From NCBI RefSeq assembly GCF_004000885.1, contig NZ_BIMC01000024.1:21981-85980 (forward strand): DNA of 64,000 nt. The letters are read 5' to 3'. Both the position numbers and the translations under genes were made by a program. This DNA is from Paenibacillus glucanolyticus NBRC 15330. GTDB taxonomy: Bacteria; Bacillota; Bacilli; Paenibacillales; Paenibacillaceae. Numbering within the stretch: position 1 is the stretch's first letter; each line of letters begins with the position of its first letter. Shown here one piece after another: positions 34,091-43,223 of the stretch. The notes under the pieces were generated by a model. The model saw only the letters and a program-made list of their open reading frames with translations. It was not told the origin of the DNA and made no database searches.

Positions 34091-35424
34091 AGCTCAAACT
34101 CCGCCAGCAGATCGTCCAAATCGTCCGCAGCCGCTTCATTATTCCCCTTGCCTTGCGGCTGCGCCGCGGCGCGTTCTCCCAGGAGCTCCTCGAAGACGGC
34201 CTCCGGATGCTGATGCAGCGTATGCAGCAGATCCATGAAGTCCCGCACCACCTCGCGGGTGGTAAGCAGCTCCTCAGCCCCCAGCCGGTTCACGGCGATC
34301 TGCATGAAGGCGATCAATTGCTCATCCGTCAGCTGCGGCTCATACTTGAAGTGGAGGGCGTGAATATCCCGCAGCTTTTGCAGCAGAATGAGAATTTCCT
34401 CGTACGACAGCATGTCCAGCTTCAGGATGGGCGAGGTGTAGGTTTTCAGCGAACCGCCGCCGTAGCGCCCGTCGATCAGGCGGGAGCGCAGCGCATCATA
34501 ACTGAACAGCCCCCGGCGCTCATCCTCGACAAACTGCGGCGTTCCGCCCATATAGATGCCCAAATGCTCCGCCTTGCCCTGCATGGTGTCGTTGAACATG
34601 GTCAGCAGTTTCTCGTAGTTGCTCTGGCGGGATACACTATTGGTAATTTTGTAGAGGTTAACCCCTTCATCAATAAACAACAGCAGTCCCTTATAACCGA
34701 TGGCCGCCGTAAATTCGGACCACAGCTTCATGTAGTCATACCAATTGTCGTCATCGATAATGACCCCCACGCCGAGGTCCTTGCGTGCTTCTGTCTTCGT
34801 TGGCACTTCTCCGCGGAGCCAGCGCAGCGCTGCCCCCTTGCGGTCATCGTCGCCCAGTTTATAGCCGTTCCAGTAAGCAGCCAGCACCTTCGCAAAATCA
34901 AACCCATGCACCAGGTTCTGCATGCCGTTAGTCACCGTATAAATCTGCAGCTCCACGCTTTCGTTCAGCGCAGGGTCATCCGGGCGCATGCCCGTCTCCT
35001 GCATGATATCCTGCTGGATCGCGGCGATCCATTTCTGCAAAATAGCTTCCAGCGCACCGCCGTCCGGCCTGGTTCTCGTGGACAGATGGGTCATCAGCTC
35101 CCGGTACGTGGCAAGCCCCTGCCCCTTCGTACCCACCAGCCGCCTCTCCGGCGACAGATCCGCATCCGCCACTACAAAATCGCGATCCATCGCGTAGTTG
35201 CGGATAATCTGCAGCAGGAAGCTTTTGCCGCTTCCGTAGCGGCCCGTAATCAGGCGGAAGGCAGCCCCGCCCTCGGCGATATTATCCATATCGAGCAGGA
35301 TAGACTCCACCTCCGGCTTCCGTCCAACAGCAATAAACTCCAGCCCCACCCGTGGCACAACCCCTGCCGTTAAAGAGTTTACGAGGGCCGTTGTGAGCCG
35401 TTTGGGGATTTTCAATTCAGTCAT
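34087..35424 (-). CDS. BrxD-like (DUF2791-type) ATP-binding protein
   Basis: A 445-residue P-loop ATPase. It begins IPKRLTTALVNSLTAGVVPR, then shows Walker A in ITGRYGSGKSFLL (G61-S68) and Walker B LLLFIDEGVNLYKI (247-260), followed by QSNYEKLLTMFNDTMQGK and YMGGTPQFVEDERRGLFSYD. The BRD order (origin-recognition-like AAA fold, GTP in VGRKPE) matches the BREX ATP-binding DUF2791 family, called BrxD in type 2 BREX. In BREX it is paired with the BrxHI helicase, as here. It is preceded by a TerB-domain gene. The acidic tail AAADDLDDLLAEFEL may be a docking peptide. A role in loading the helicase is inferred. Confidence 0.85.
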   Translation of the reverse strand: MTELKIPKRLTTALVNSLTAGVVPRVGLEFIAVGRKPEVESILLDMDNIAEGGAAFRLITGRYGSGKSFLLQIIRNYAMDRDFVVADADLSPERRLVGTKGQGLATYRELMTHLSTRTRPDGGALEAILQKWIAAIQQDIMQETGMRPDDPALNESVELQIYTVTNGMQNLVHGFDFAKVLAAYWNGYKLGDDDRKGAALRWLRGEVPTKTEARKDLGVGVIIDDDNWYDYMKLWSEFTAAIGYKGLLLFIDEGVNLYKITNSVSRQSNYEKLLTMFNDTMQGKAEHLGIYMGGTPQFVEDERRGLFSYDALRSRLIDGRYGGGSLKTYTSPILKLDMLSYEEILILLQKLRDIHALHFKYEPQLTDEQLIAFMQIAVNRLGAEELLTTREVVRDFMDLLHTLHQHPEAVFEELLGERAAAQPQGKGNNEAAADDLDDLLAEFEL

Positions 35425-35486
35425 GGTTCCACCTCTCTCAAGCAGCTTACAAACCTAACAATTCCAATGGGTTTCAATCCGTTCGT

Positions 35487-37490
35487 TTACACGGACTTCA
35501 ACGTTTCCAGCATCTCTATATAATCATCCGCAATCGATTCCCCATCAATCAGTAGGTCCCCGATGGTATCCATTGCGGCATCATTGATCTCATCGAGCAA
35601 TAGCGCCGGCATGGAGCCGGCTTTCTCCGCAATCCGCTGCAGCCCCGGGCGGTTCGGACCATCCTTGAGGGCATGGAGAACTTCCAGGTGGATGGCACTC
35701 AGACGCTCTGCGAGCTCCTGCCATTCCTCATCCTCGACCTCCCATTGCCACGACTGCTCTTCTACTGCAAGCATCCCTGTAGGCATTCCGGTGTGCACGT
35801 CATTCTCTACGGGGTGCGGGTCCAGACCATGGATAACTCCAGCTTCAGAAGAATGCTCTTCTCGTGAACCCATGGATTGCATCAAGCTATCATCAGCGCT
35901 CCCTGACGACTCCATATAGCAGCCTTCAGCTGCTCCTAATTGGGACTTTGCTTCTGGTTGCTTCACTTCTAGCGTATTTACGGAACTAGCGATGTCATCT
36001 GCATCATCCGATTGTTCCCGCATCTCGATGGAGTCGAGCTCATAAGGATCTGCATCAAAATCCATCACGGCCTGGAACACGTCCGGTTTCTTAGGCGCGG
36101 ATCTGGTGGCGGATCGGCTCCTGGAAGGCGTTTCGGTCTTAGGGCTATCTTTTGTAATAGAGCCTGCATCGTCCAAAGGTACTCTTGGCGCTCGCGTCAG
36201 CTCGCGCTGGATCACTTCAGCGCGCTGTCCAGCTTCCTCCGTAAGCAGCATATCGCGGACCTGGTCCGATTCCCGCTGTAACCGGCGCAGCTTCCCTGTG
36301 TCGATCTGAACCTCAGGCAGGCTCTGCTTGCGCTCGGCCTCCATCTGCTCCTGAATCTCTTTTTTCAAGTAACGGGTGATGATCTCTTTCACTTCGGGCT
36401 CAACCACATCCGCGCCGCGCAGCCTTCCCTTGAAGCCTCTCAGCTCTCGCAGCTTATTCTCGGTCAAGCGGACAAGCCCGGTTATATAGGAACGCAAAGG
36501 AGCGTACTCGCTTAACGACACCACCGTCAGCACGACGGTGCGCCCGTATAACCCGTGATCGTACACCGCGCTGCGGAATAAATGCCGCTTTACCTGACGG
36601 GGCCGTGGCTGAAAGCGGTCGATGAAGCGCTGACCCTTCATTTTGGCTAAATAGCTGTCCACGAGCGCAATCACCTTCGGGGCGTACCGTTCCAAGTCCT
36701 TGCGGCCATTCTCCTGGTAAAAACGGCTCTTCTCCACGTCATAATCCAGCAGTTCCAGCAGCAGATCCCATGTCAGCTCCACCGGCTGGAGGGAGAACCG
36801 GCGCTTCCATTCCTTCTCTTTCAGCTCAGCGGATAAAACGCGCGGAAAGCGCTGGTACGTCTCCCGGATCGGCATATCCAGGCCATGCACGATCATAAAA
36901 TCATATAACCACTCCCGCAGGTACGTATCCAGCTTGGCATAGCGCTTGCGGTATGCGGTCCACGTCTGCTCCATCCATTCGTACCCTTGGAGGGGATCAC
37001 TCCAGCCTACGCCATGGATCAGCTCATAAAAATACACAAATAAATAGGATAAGTCCGTATCCGGGTATCGCCCGGACCTGACTTCCTCCCGCCAGTAAAA
37101 ATACCATTTGAACTGGTCGCTGGTCATTTGGTCGTAGGTCGGCCAATAGCTTTTGAAGGCTACAAAAGGGGTCTCCCCCTCCACATGCCATGCGAGCTCC
37201 CTTGCCTTCTGCACGAATTGCTGCTCCTTGGTCACGTAGCGGAAGTCCTCGCCCCAGTTCATATCCAGCGACTGCTGCGGCTCCACGATTAAGGGCTTCT
37301 TCGTTGGGACAGCAGGGTCAACTGTTTCCTGCACCTGATTCAGCGTATCCGGGCGCTTGTCCGGCAGCGAAACATCCTGCTCATCACCGGCCAGTTCGAA
37401 TTCGGCAAAACGAATCCCCTGATCGTTCACGTGCGTAGTATGTCTTATTGAATTTATGTGATTGTCGTTGTTAGGCTTATCATTTTTCAT
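35487..37490 (-). CDS. TerB-N/TerB-C domain protein
   Basis: A 667-residue protein. The TerB-N domain (about 95-250) is clear from FVAFKSYWPTYDQMTSDQFK, then WYFYWREEVRSGRYPDTDLS, then YLFVYFYELIHGVGWSDP. A charged coiled region (about 340-430) and a long acidic, low-complexity linker (about 430-585) lead to a TerB-C domain near the end, LSAIHLEVLHALKDG..IAEKAGSMPALLLDEINDAA. No central TerB domain or tellurite-resistance gene is present. Proteins like this have been noted beside ATPases and helicases in predicted Ter-linked DNA-processing systems. ATG 37490 has GGAGG ten bases upstream. The gene starts the operon; 62 bp separate it from the ATPase gene. Confidence 0.82.
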   Translation of the reverse strand: MKNDKPNNDNHINSIRHTTHVNDQGIRFAEFELAGDEQDVSLPDKRPDTLNQVQETVDPAVPTKKPLIVEPQQSLDMNWGEDFRYVTKEQQFVQKARELAWHVEGETPFVAFKSYWPTYDQMTSDQFKWYFYWREEVRSGRYPDTDLSYLFVYFYELIHGVGWSDPLQGYEWMEQTWTAYRKRYAKLDTYLREWLYDFMIVHGLDMPIRETYQRFPRVLSAELKEKEWKRRFSLQPVELTWDLLLELLDYDVEKSRFYQENGRKDLERYAPKVIALVDSYLAKMKGQRFIDRFQPRPRQVKRHLFRSAVYDHGLYGRTVVLTVVSLSEYAPLRSYITGLVRLTENKLRELRGFKGRLRGADVVEPEVKEIITRYLKKEIQEQMEAERKQSLPEVQIDTGKLRRLQRESDQVRDMLLTEEAGQRAEVIQRELTRAPRVPLDDAGSITKDSPKTETPSRSRSATRSAPKKPDVFQAVMDFDADPYELDSIEMREQSDDADDIASSVNTLEVKQPEAKSQLGAAEGCYMESSGSADDSLMQSMGSREEHSSEAGVIHGLDPHPVENDVHTGMPTGMLAVEEQSWQWEVEDEEWQELAERLSAIHLEVLHALKDGPNRPGLQRIAEKAGSMPALLLDEINDAAMDTIGDLLIDGESIADDYIEMLETLKSV

Positions 37491-37629
37491 CAAACATGAA
37501 CCTCCGTCACAACTTCAATTATACCATTTAACCGAAAGGGTCTACCCGATTTTCACATGTTTCTCATCTGTATTATAATGGACGGAATGATAGTCTAGCG
37601 AATGACTTTACTGCTGAAAGGACCTTCGA

Positions 37630-38292
37630 ATGAATAAATGGCTAAAAGCACTCTTGTTTCTAGTGGGCGCAGCTTTTCTGACGAGACTGATCCCCTTCTC
37701 CTCCTGGTTCCGTATCCTGGATACGATGATCCACGAGCTGGGGCATGCCGTGATGACCCTTATTATGTCAGGGCGGGTACTTAGCATTGAGCTGAACCCC
37801 GATCATAGCGGCGTTACCTATTCCATGCTGGCTTCAGGCGGGTGGAGCCCGATTGTCGTCTCGCTTGCAGGCTATATGTCCGCATCCCTGTTCGCCATTC
37901 TGATGTTCTACGGCTACGCCAAGAAAAAACAGGCCGCCGGCCTGATCACCATTACCGTGCTTGCCCTCATCATGATTATTTTCTTCGTTCGCACCGGCTA
38001 CGGATTATGGTGGCTGATTATTTTTATGATCGTGAATCTGATCTTTTATTTTCTCGGCGAGAAGATCCGCAATTTCTATTACCTGCTGCTCGCCTTTCTC
38101 GTACTCGAAGAATCCGTGGTCGGTCCGCTCACCCTCTTGACCATGGCGTTGACCCAGCCCAATCAAGCAGGCGACGCCTCCAACCTGGCTAACTTGACCG
38201 TGCTCCCGGCCTTCGTCTGGGCGCTGCTGTTCCTGCTGTTCTCCCTGTGGTGCGCAAAGGTGGCGCTGCAGCTGTTCTGGAAGAAGCGGTGA
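37630..38292 (+). CDS. M50-type membrane metallopeptidase
   Basis: A 220-residue membrane protein with six or seven helices. The zinc motif HELGH lies in ILDTMIHELGHAVMTLIMSG (about residues 36-40), close to the start, as in the short M50B-like family. Family members cleave substrates within the membrane, but many of this small type are uncharacterised. The gene is divergent from the TerB operon (137-bp gap) and has its own terminator, so a functional link is not supported. GAAAGGACCTTCGA precedes the ATG. Confidence 0.8.
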   Translation: MNKWLKALLFLVGAAFLTRLIPFSSWFRILDTMIHELGHAVMTLIMSGRVLSIELNPDHSGVTYSMLASGGWSPIVVSLAGYMSASLFAILMFYGYAKKKQAAGLITITVLALIMIIFFVRTGYGLWWLIIFMIVNLIFYFLGEKIRNFYYLLLAFLVLEESVVGPLTLLTMALTQPNQAGDASNLANLTVLPAFVWALLFLLFSLWCAKVALQLFWKKR

Positions 38293-38316
38293 GGGTGAAG
38301 GAAGGTATATAGATTA

Positions 38317-38357
38317 AGCCAGCGTTATCCAACATGTGGATGGCACTGGCTTTTTTT
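38317..38357 (+). terminator. Terminator after M50 gene
   Basis: AGCCAG and CTGGCT close a stem with inner TATCCA/TGGAT pairing, followed by seven T residues. Confidence 0.8.
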
Positions 38358-38499
38358 ATAGCGACTTTTTACTCATATGGATCTAAGGGTCACAATTCAC
38401 TGCGCTTTGGAAGAGGATTAACTCCCTCATCATGGAAATTGTATAAATCAAAATAAACAAATAAAACCTATAAAAGCGTTATAAAATGAGCTATACTGA

Positions 38500-38634
38500 G
38501 GTAAGAATAAGTAAGGAGTCGTGCTGCGAACACGACTCCAGAGTACAATAACTGCAAAAAGAGCAGTCGGCCACGAAAGATAGGTCGAAAAATAGACCGT
38601 TACCTTAGGCAGGGCGGTCTATTTCTTTTTCATG
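38500..38634 (+). ncRNA. Candidate antisense antitoxin RNA
   Basis: A good -10, TATACT (38492-38497), precedes a stretch with a strong hairpin (GGAGTCGTG/ACACGACTCC at 38516-38540) and an intrinsic terminator (AATAGACCG/CGGTCTATT then TCTTTTTC, ending near 38631). Its 3' end overlaps the 3' end of the minus-strand toxin remnant, the convergent layout of type I toxin/antitoxin pairs such as txpA/RatA and bsrE/SR5. The -35 is weak, so the 5' end is a guess. No protein is encoded. Confidence 0.6.
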
Positions 38635-38707
38635 TAGGTGAGCAATGCCAGAATGAACATGCCGAACATGAACATTAAGGAAAGGAAAGTGCATCTTTGA
38701 CCTCCAT
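38619..38707 (-). pseudogene. Frameshifted holin-like type I toxin
   Basis: A strong ribosome site GGGAGGTGAT precedes ATG 38707, which reads MEVKDALSFP and stops. The next frame continues LSLMFMFGMFILALLTYMKKK to a stop at 38619. Joining them gives MEVKDALSLM... ending TYMKKK, 27 residues, exactly the putative holin-like toxin type (short membrane peptide, Lys tail). The break is a tandem 5-bp duplication, CTTTC CTTTC on the coding strand near 38677-38687. Either the toxin is dead or the repeat is a phase-variable switch. Confidence 0.7.
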
Positions 38708-38897
38708 GGGCATCACCTCCCTTCTGGGAGATTAGCCGACCGCCTTTATAAGCCGTATATTGTACTAGAAAATTATAACATAACGAAGACGATCTAATAC
38801 GCAAACAAGCATAAAATACGATAAAAGAGTAATGAAAAAAGACTATATAAGGCAGTATATACCAATCACCCAAACCATTCTTAGGACATAGAACTCC

Positions 38898-38950
38898 ATA
38901 AAAAATGGGCAACCCAGCAAGTAGTTCCACTACTGGCAGGTTGCCTATTT
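38898..38950 (-). terminator. Terminator after GH2 gene
   Basis: ATGGGCAACC and GGTTGCCTAT pair with an inner AGTAGT/ACTACT stem; on the minus strand TTTTTTATGG follows. It lies 100 bp past the GH2 stop. Confidence 0.75.
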
Positions 38951-39050
38951 TCTATTTATACTTCACACGAATTAATTATCGCAATCTCTGACATAATCCA
39001 ATTAAGTGCCTGAAAACTGAGTGACATCCTTCATCCTTCAACTACCACTC

Positions 39051-41831
39051 TCACCGACACCGCACCAACAAATCGATCGGATAGCGGCCTGCATTCCGTC
39101 CATACAGACTGATGCCGCCTTCCTCGGCCCGCAGCTCCAGTCGGAAGCTGCGCTTGCGGTCAAGCTCTGCCGAAAGTCTTCCCGGTACCTGAGCTTGGCA
39201 CAGGTATCCGTACGAACCGGCCTCTTCCAGAAGGTTGTTGACCGGCTGATAGTGCCACGAGAGAACGCCTCGGCAATCGGCAGGATCATCCGCGAGCACA
39301 GCCTCGCCGATTTTGACATCGTCTACCCAAACAGATACACGCGATTCATGCAGCTCTTCATCCGTCATATAGTAAGTGCTCGGGTTATACTCTACATCCG
39401 CCGATGCCCCATGCATGAAGTCGATGCCGTGACTGCGATGCCGCGCACCCTCGATATTTCGTGCCAGCAGTCGCTTGGCGCCAGCCTCAAAGAAAATCTC
39501 GATATCGCGAATCAGCAGCAACTCCTCACGGTCCGGCAGCTGCACGTCATAGACGAATCGTCCCTCTCCGCCGCCGTTCACTTTGGCTCCTTGAAGCGCC
39601 TCCCACATATAGGTGAAGCTTTGCTCACGGAATGTGTTGACCGGAATGCGTACCGTTCTGGCTTCCGCTCCACCATTGCACTGCTCCTCTCCGCCGCGCA
39701 CGTCAAACGTCGTGAAGTTGCGCGTCACGACTCCGTTCGCACCATTCAGGAGACGAACGCCGAGTATCGCAACCGCATCGGTCTCCGGCATGCGAAGCTG
39801 CAGTTCGGTCAGCGGCGCCACACCGTAACCGTCCCATGCGACCTCCAGGGATCCTTGATCAGCCACGACCTTCGTACCCAACTGGTCATAGGATAATTCC
39901 CAGGCAAGGGTAAGCTTCTGTCCATGATATTGATCGGAATAACTGGAACGCTGCAGCGGTATGGATACTGCGGCTCTTTGCTCCAGCGTCTGACAAGGCG
40001 GTGCGTCAATGACAACGAAATCCGGCGTGTGCAGGTCGGCTATCGTCATACCTGGCACAAAGTCCTCGTATCCGAATTTTTTATCCGTACCATCAAGACG
40101 ATAATAGCCGTTGAATTCGTTCGTGACATCACGGAATTCCGTAAATACAAAGCCGCACAGCTTATCATGGCGCCGGAATTCGTTGAGCATGTAACGGTAA
40201 TGCCATGCCAGATCGCTGTCCCCGGCTCCTCCGTCAATTCCCCACACATTACCACATTCGCTGTTCATGAGCGGAGCGTCACCCTGCTGATTGCCGCCGA
40301 TATAGTTATGTTCGGAACCCGGATGCGTCTTCTGAACAATCTCCTCGATATGATTCCGCAGCGGTTCATACCCGTTGATGTAAAAATGCCAGGTGTTAAT
40401 ATCCGTTTCCACATGATCATAAGCGCAAGGCGAATTGTCTTCCACGATCCGGGTCGGATCTAGCACCTTGGCCCATCTGTACTTCTCCCGCACCCATTCC
40501 TGCGTATCCGGGAGATAATATCGATGCTGTCCTTCTCCCCCGGTCAGGCCGGCGGATTCGCTGTCCGTGCGCAGCCCCCAAGTTTCGTTAAACATCACCC
40601 AGGAAAAAATAGACGGATGATTCCGGTCCCGCTCTATAATTTCAAGCGCCTCGCTCTCGTAGGCTGAGCGTGCCGTCTCATCCGGGTTGCCCCAAAAACA
40701 CGGCATATCCTCCATCACCAGAATGCCGAGTTTATCCGCCCAATACAGCTTGCGGGGCTCCTCCGGCTTAATATGAATCCGCACGAAGTTCAGTCCAAGC
40801 CGCTTCATGAGATAGATCTCGTCCTGCATCTCCGTATCCGTCGGGTAGGTGAAGAACCCGGTCTGATGATAGGACTGGTCCAGCGTTCCGTTTAAATATA
40901 CCGGCTTCCCGTTCAATGTGATCCAGCGGTACTCCCGACCGTCGAACTTCGCCGTCCCGATCTCGCGTATCCCAAAGTAAGTATGCACGACATCATCCCC
41001 GGCGGAACCCGACAGAGTCAGCTGCCCTTCATACAGGTGCGGCGTTTCAGGACTCCACAGCTGCGGATCGTTAACCTGGAACACGGTAGTGCGCTCATTA
41101 ATCCCTTCTGCCAGCTCCCACTCCACCTGATGAGTAATGGAACCTTCTTCAAAAGAAAGATGAAGTGTCGCTGTGCCTGCTTCATGCGCCTGAATCCTGG
41201 ATTTGAGTTCGACCTGACCATCGAGGGAAGTTATGAAGGTTGCTTGCTCCATGTAGGTTTGCGGCCGGGCCTCCAGCCAAACCGGCTGCCATATTCCCCG
41301 AATCTCTCCATAACCCTGCTTCCCGCGGGCCTGATAGTTATGATCATAGTCCTCTGCACGGACCACAAGAATATTGTCTTGTTCCGCATTCCAAACCGTA
41401 GTCACATCAAACTCAAATGTTCCGTACCCGCCTTGATGCGAGCCGACATGCTTGCCGTTAACCCATACATCGCACAGATAATCCACGGCGCCGAACCGCA
41501 GGAAGATTCGAGACTGCTTCTCGGCCGGCTTCCACTTCACGGAACGTCGGTACCAGCCGACACCCTTTACATCACGCTCAATACCGGACAATGGGCTTAC
41601 CCAGGAGAACGGCACCGTAATTTCGGAATCAAAACACCGTGCATCGCCCGCTTGCAAGGAAGTATATTCATCCTTGCCAGCATGCTGCTGATTATCATCG
41701 GATCCTTCCGTTTTCAGCTGGAACGACCACTGACCGTTCAGATTTAACCAATCTCTCCGCTCATAATCGGGTCTCGGGTACTCTGGGCGTGGAATTTCCG
41801 TACGGATGGGCGTTGCTACAGGAGACTTCAT
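39051..41831 (-). CDS. GH2 family glycoside hydrolase
   Basis: A 926-residue cytoplasmic enzyme. The N-terminal sugar-binding domain begins RRDWLNLNGQWSFQL and includes VDYLCDVWVNGKHVGSHQGG; immunoglobulin-like and (beta/alpha)8 domains follow. The acid/base is E416 in SWVMFNETWG and the likely nucleophile E525 in PLMNSECGNVWG, with GFVFTEFRDVTNE near 560-572. About 270 extra C-terminal residues form beta-rich domains. The family covers beta-galactosidase, -glucuronidase and -mannosidase; I cannot choose. A divergent ArsR-HTH/sensor gene probably controls it. GAAAGGTTGTGTTC precedes the ATG. Confidence 0.88.
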   Translation of the reverse strand: MKSPVATPIRTEIPRPEYPRPDYERRDWLNLNGQWSFQLKTEGSDDNQQHAGKDEYTSLQAGDARCFDSEITVPFSWVSPLSGIERDVKGVGWYRRSVKWKPAEKQSRIFLRFGAVDYLCDVWVNGKHVGSHQGGYGTFEFDVTTVWNAEQDNILVVRAEDYDHNYQARGKQGYGEIRGIWQPVWLEARPQTYMEQATFITSLDGQVELKSRIQAHEAGTATLHLSFEEGSITHQVEWELAEGINERTTVFQVNDPQLWSPETPHLYEGQLTLSGSAGDDVVHTYFGIREIGTAKFDGREYRWITLNGKPVYLNGTLDQSYHQTGFFTYPTDTEMQDEIYLMKRLGLNFVRIHIKPEEPRKLYWADKLGILVMEDMPCFWGNPDETARSAYESEALEIIERDRNHPSIFSWVMFNETWGLRTDSESAGLTGGEGQHRYYLPDTQEWVREKYRWAKVLDPTRIVEDNSPCAYDHVETDINTWHFYINGYEPLRNHIEEIVQKTHPGSEHNYIGGNQQGDAPLMNSECGNVWGIDGGAGDSDLAWHYRYMLNEFRRHDKLCGFVFTEFRDVTNEFNGYYRLDGTDKKFGYEDFVPGMTIADLHTPDFVVIDAPPCQTLEQRAAVSIPLQRSSYSDQYHGQKLTLAWELSYDQLGTKVVADQGSLEVAWDGYGVAPLTELQLRMPETDAVAILGVRLLNGANGVVTRNFTTFDVRGGEEQCNGGAEARTVRIPVNTFREQSFTYMWEALQGAKVNGGGEGRFVYDVQLPDREELLLIRDIEIFFEAGAKRLLARNIEGARHRSHGIDFMHGASADVEYNPSTYYMTDEELHESRVSVWVDDVKIGEAVLADDPADCRGVLSWHYQPVNNLLEEAGSYGYLCQAQVPGRLSAELDRKRSFRLELRAEEGGISLYGRNAGRYPIDLLVRCR

Positions 41832-41899
41832 GAAGCGAACACAACCTTTCCTTTTTCTAAATTTGACCCTATTCTAGCACCTGTATATAATAATTGCAA

Positions 41900-41939
41900 T
41901 GTACATTATATTTTTACAATATATCGAATTTAGTGTACA
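41900..41939. promoter_or_regulatory. Paired TGTACA palindromes between divergent genes
   Basis: ATGTACAT around 41900 and AGTGTACACT around 41934 are two self-palindromes 34 bp apart in the 147-bp gap between the GH2 and regulator genes. AT-rich -10-like sequence overlaps them. They are the best candidates for the regulator's operators. Confidence 0.5.
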
Positions 41940-41978
41940 CTTGGAGTCACTATATCTCTTCAGTAAAGGAAGGGGATT

Positions 41979-42911
41979 ATGAACGAATCGAAGCTGGAAA
42001 CCAACCGTTATCCGGCATCCCGGATCGTGGAAGTAGCCAAAGCCTTATCCAGTGATGTCCGTGTGCGCATTCTTGAAGCGCTTGGTGATAAACCGATGAG
42101 TGTCGGTCAATTGGCCGAAGCGCTTGGGATTGCGCAGCCTACGGTATCCATTAATGTCCAGATGCTGGAGCAGGCGGAGCTGATCGTCTCTTCGCAAGGT
42201 GCCAATAGGGAAAAAATCTGCGCCGTTACCTGCCGCTCCATTTTTCTCGAACTGCCCGCAAAGCCGGGCGAGGGGCTGCAGCGCACGGAAGAGATCCACA
42301 TGCCGATCGGCATGTTCTCCCACTGCTCGATCGAGCCTACCTGCGGCATGGCGGCTCGGGATGGCTCTCTGATCGGATCGCCTGACGATCCGCGCGCCTT
42401 TTACATGCCGGAACGAACAGAGGCCGCGCTGCTCTGGTTCTCGGGATCCGGATATATCGAATATTATTTTGCCAATCCCATGCCGCCTGGAGCCGCTCTC
42501 GATGAACTGCGCATCCGTGCGGAGCTCAGCTCCGAAGCGCCTTCCTTCCAGCAGGATTGGCCATCCGATATAACCGTCAGCATTAACGATCTCCCTGTAG
42601 GCACCTGGAGAAGCCCTGGCGATTTTGGTGATCGCAAAGGGAAACTCACGCCGGATAAATGGAGAAGCGGCAGTGAATACGGCATGCTGACGGAATGGCG
42701 CGTAACCGCAACAGGCAGCCAAGTCGACGGTCAAGCGGCAGGCGCGACCACCATAGATTCGCTGGGACTCGCCTTCAACCGGCCGATTCGCGTCCGCTTT
42801 GAGGTGAAGGAAGACGCCGAATACCCGAACGGCCTGAATCTGTACGGTTCGGGTTTTGGGGATCATCCGCAGGATATCACCCTGTCTTTTGTGCGGTATA
42901 CGGAAGCCTGA
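41979..42911 (+). CDS. ArsR-type HTH regulator with beta-rich sensor domain
   Basis: A 310-residue protein. The N-terminal winged helix (RIVEVAKALSSDVRVRILEAL, LAEALGIAQPTVSINVQML, about 14-85) is followed by a 220-residue domain rich in beta strands: LLWFSGSGYIEYYFANPMPP, DITVSINDLPVGTW, YPNGLNLYGSGFGDHPQDITLSF. That part resembles a carbohydrate-binding or lectin-like sandwich, so it probably senses a sugar linked to the divergent GH2 enzyme. AAAGGAAGGGGATT precedes the ATG. Confidence 0.8.
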   Translation: MNESKLETNRYPASRIVEVAKALSSDVRVRILEALGDKPMSVGQLAEALGIAQPTVSINVQMLEQAELIVSSQGANREKICAVTCRSIFLELPAKPGEGLQRTEEIHMPIGMFSHCSIEPTCGMAARDGSLIGSPDDPRAFYMPERTEAALLWFSGSGYIEYYFANPMPPGAALDELRIRAELSSEAPSFQQDWPSDITVSINDLPVGTWRSPGDFGDRKGKLTPDKWRSGSEYGMLTEWRVTATGSQVDGQAAGATTIDSLGLAFNRPIRVRFEVKEDAEYPNGLNLYGSGFGDHPQDITLSFVRYTEA

Positions 42912-43146
42912 CAGTTGATGCTGCCGGAAAAACTAACGTGAAGCACATCTGCGGTAGGGATGACCTTGTAGTGACAGGTCTCGTTCTGGGGCTATACCAA
43001 CACGGAGCATCCCGCAGCCAAGATGATGCAAAAAACAAGCCTTGGCAATCACAACATTGGCCTGTAAACATCGCGGACGGTTCAGCCTCACCGTGTATCC
43101 ATGGCTAAATTCAATCATTTTTCTTGGGCTCAACCCCAACCTGAAT

Positions 43147-43200
43147 AAAAGCTATTCCATGTCAACCCCTGGGCTGGCCTGGGAATAGTCTTTTTTTCTT
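43147..43200 (+). terminator. Terminator in the 42.9-43.25 kb gap
   Basis: AGCTATTCC and GGGAATAGT close a long hairpin with inner CCTGGG/CCTGGG-type pairing, followed by seven T residues. The 345-bp gap otherwise holds only the promoter of the next gene; I see no further gene. Confidence 0.7.
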
Positions 43201-43223
43201 TTAGTTATTTCCCAAAGTTTATA

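Noticed and set aside
31865..34213. 782-codon open frame on the plus strand
   Set aside because: It lies opposite the helicase gene, whose motifs I-VI are intact; the plus frame has Arg/Pro/His-rich composition typical of antisense shadow frames.
31898..37490. A standard BREX locus
   Set aside because: BrxC, PglX, PglZ, BrxL and BrxA/B are all absent; only BrxD- and BrxHI-like parts are present, joined to TerB domains.
35487..37490. Tellurite resistance gene
   Set aside because: Only TerB-N and TerB-C domains are seen, with no TerA/C/D/E neighbours; the name would mislead.
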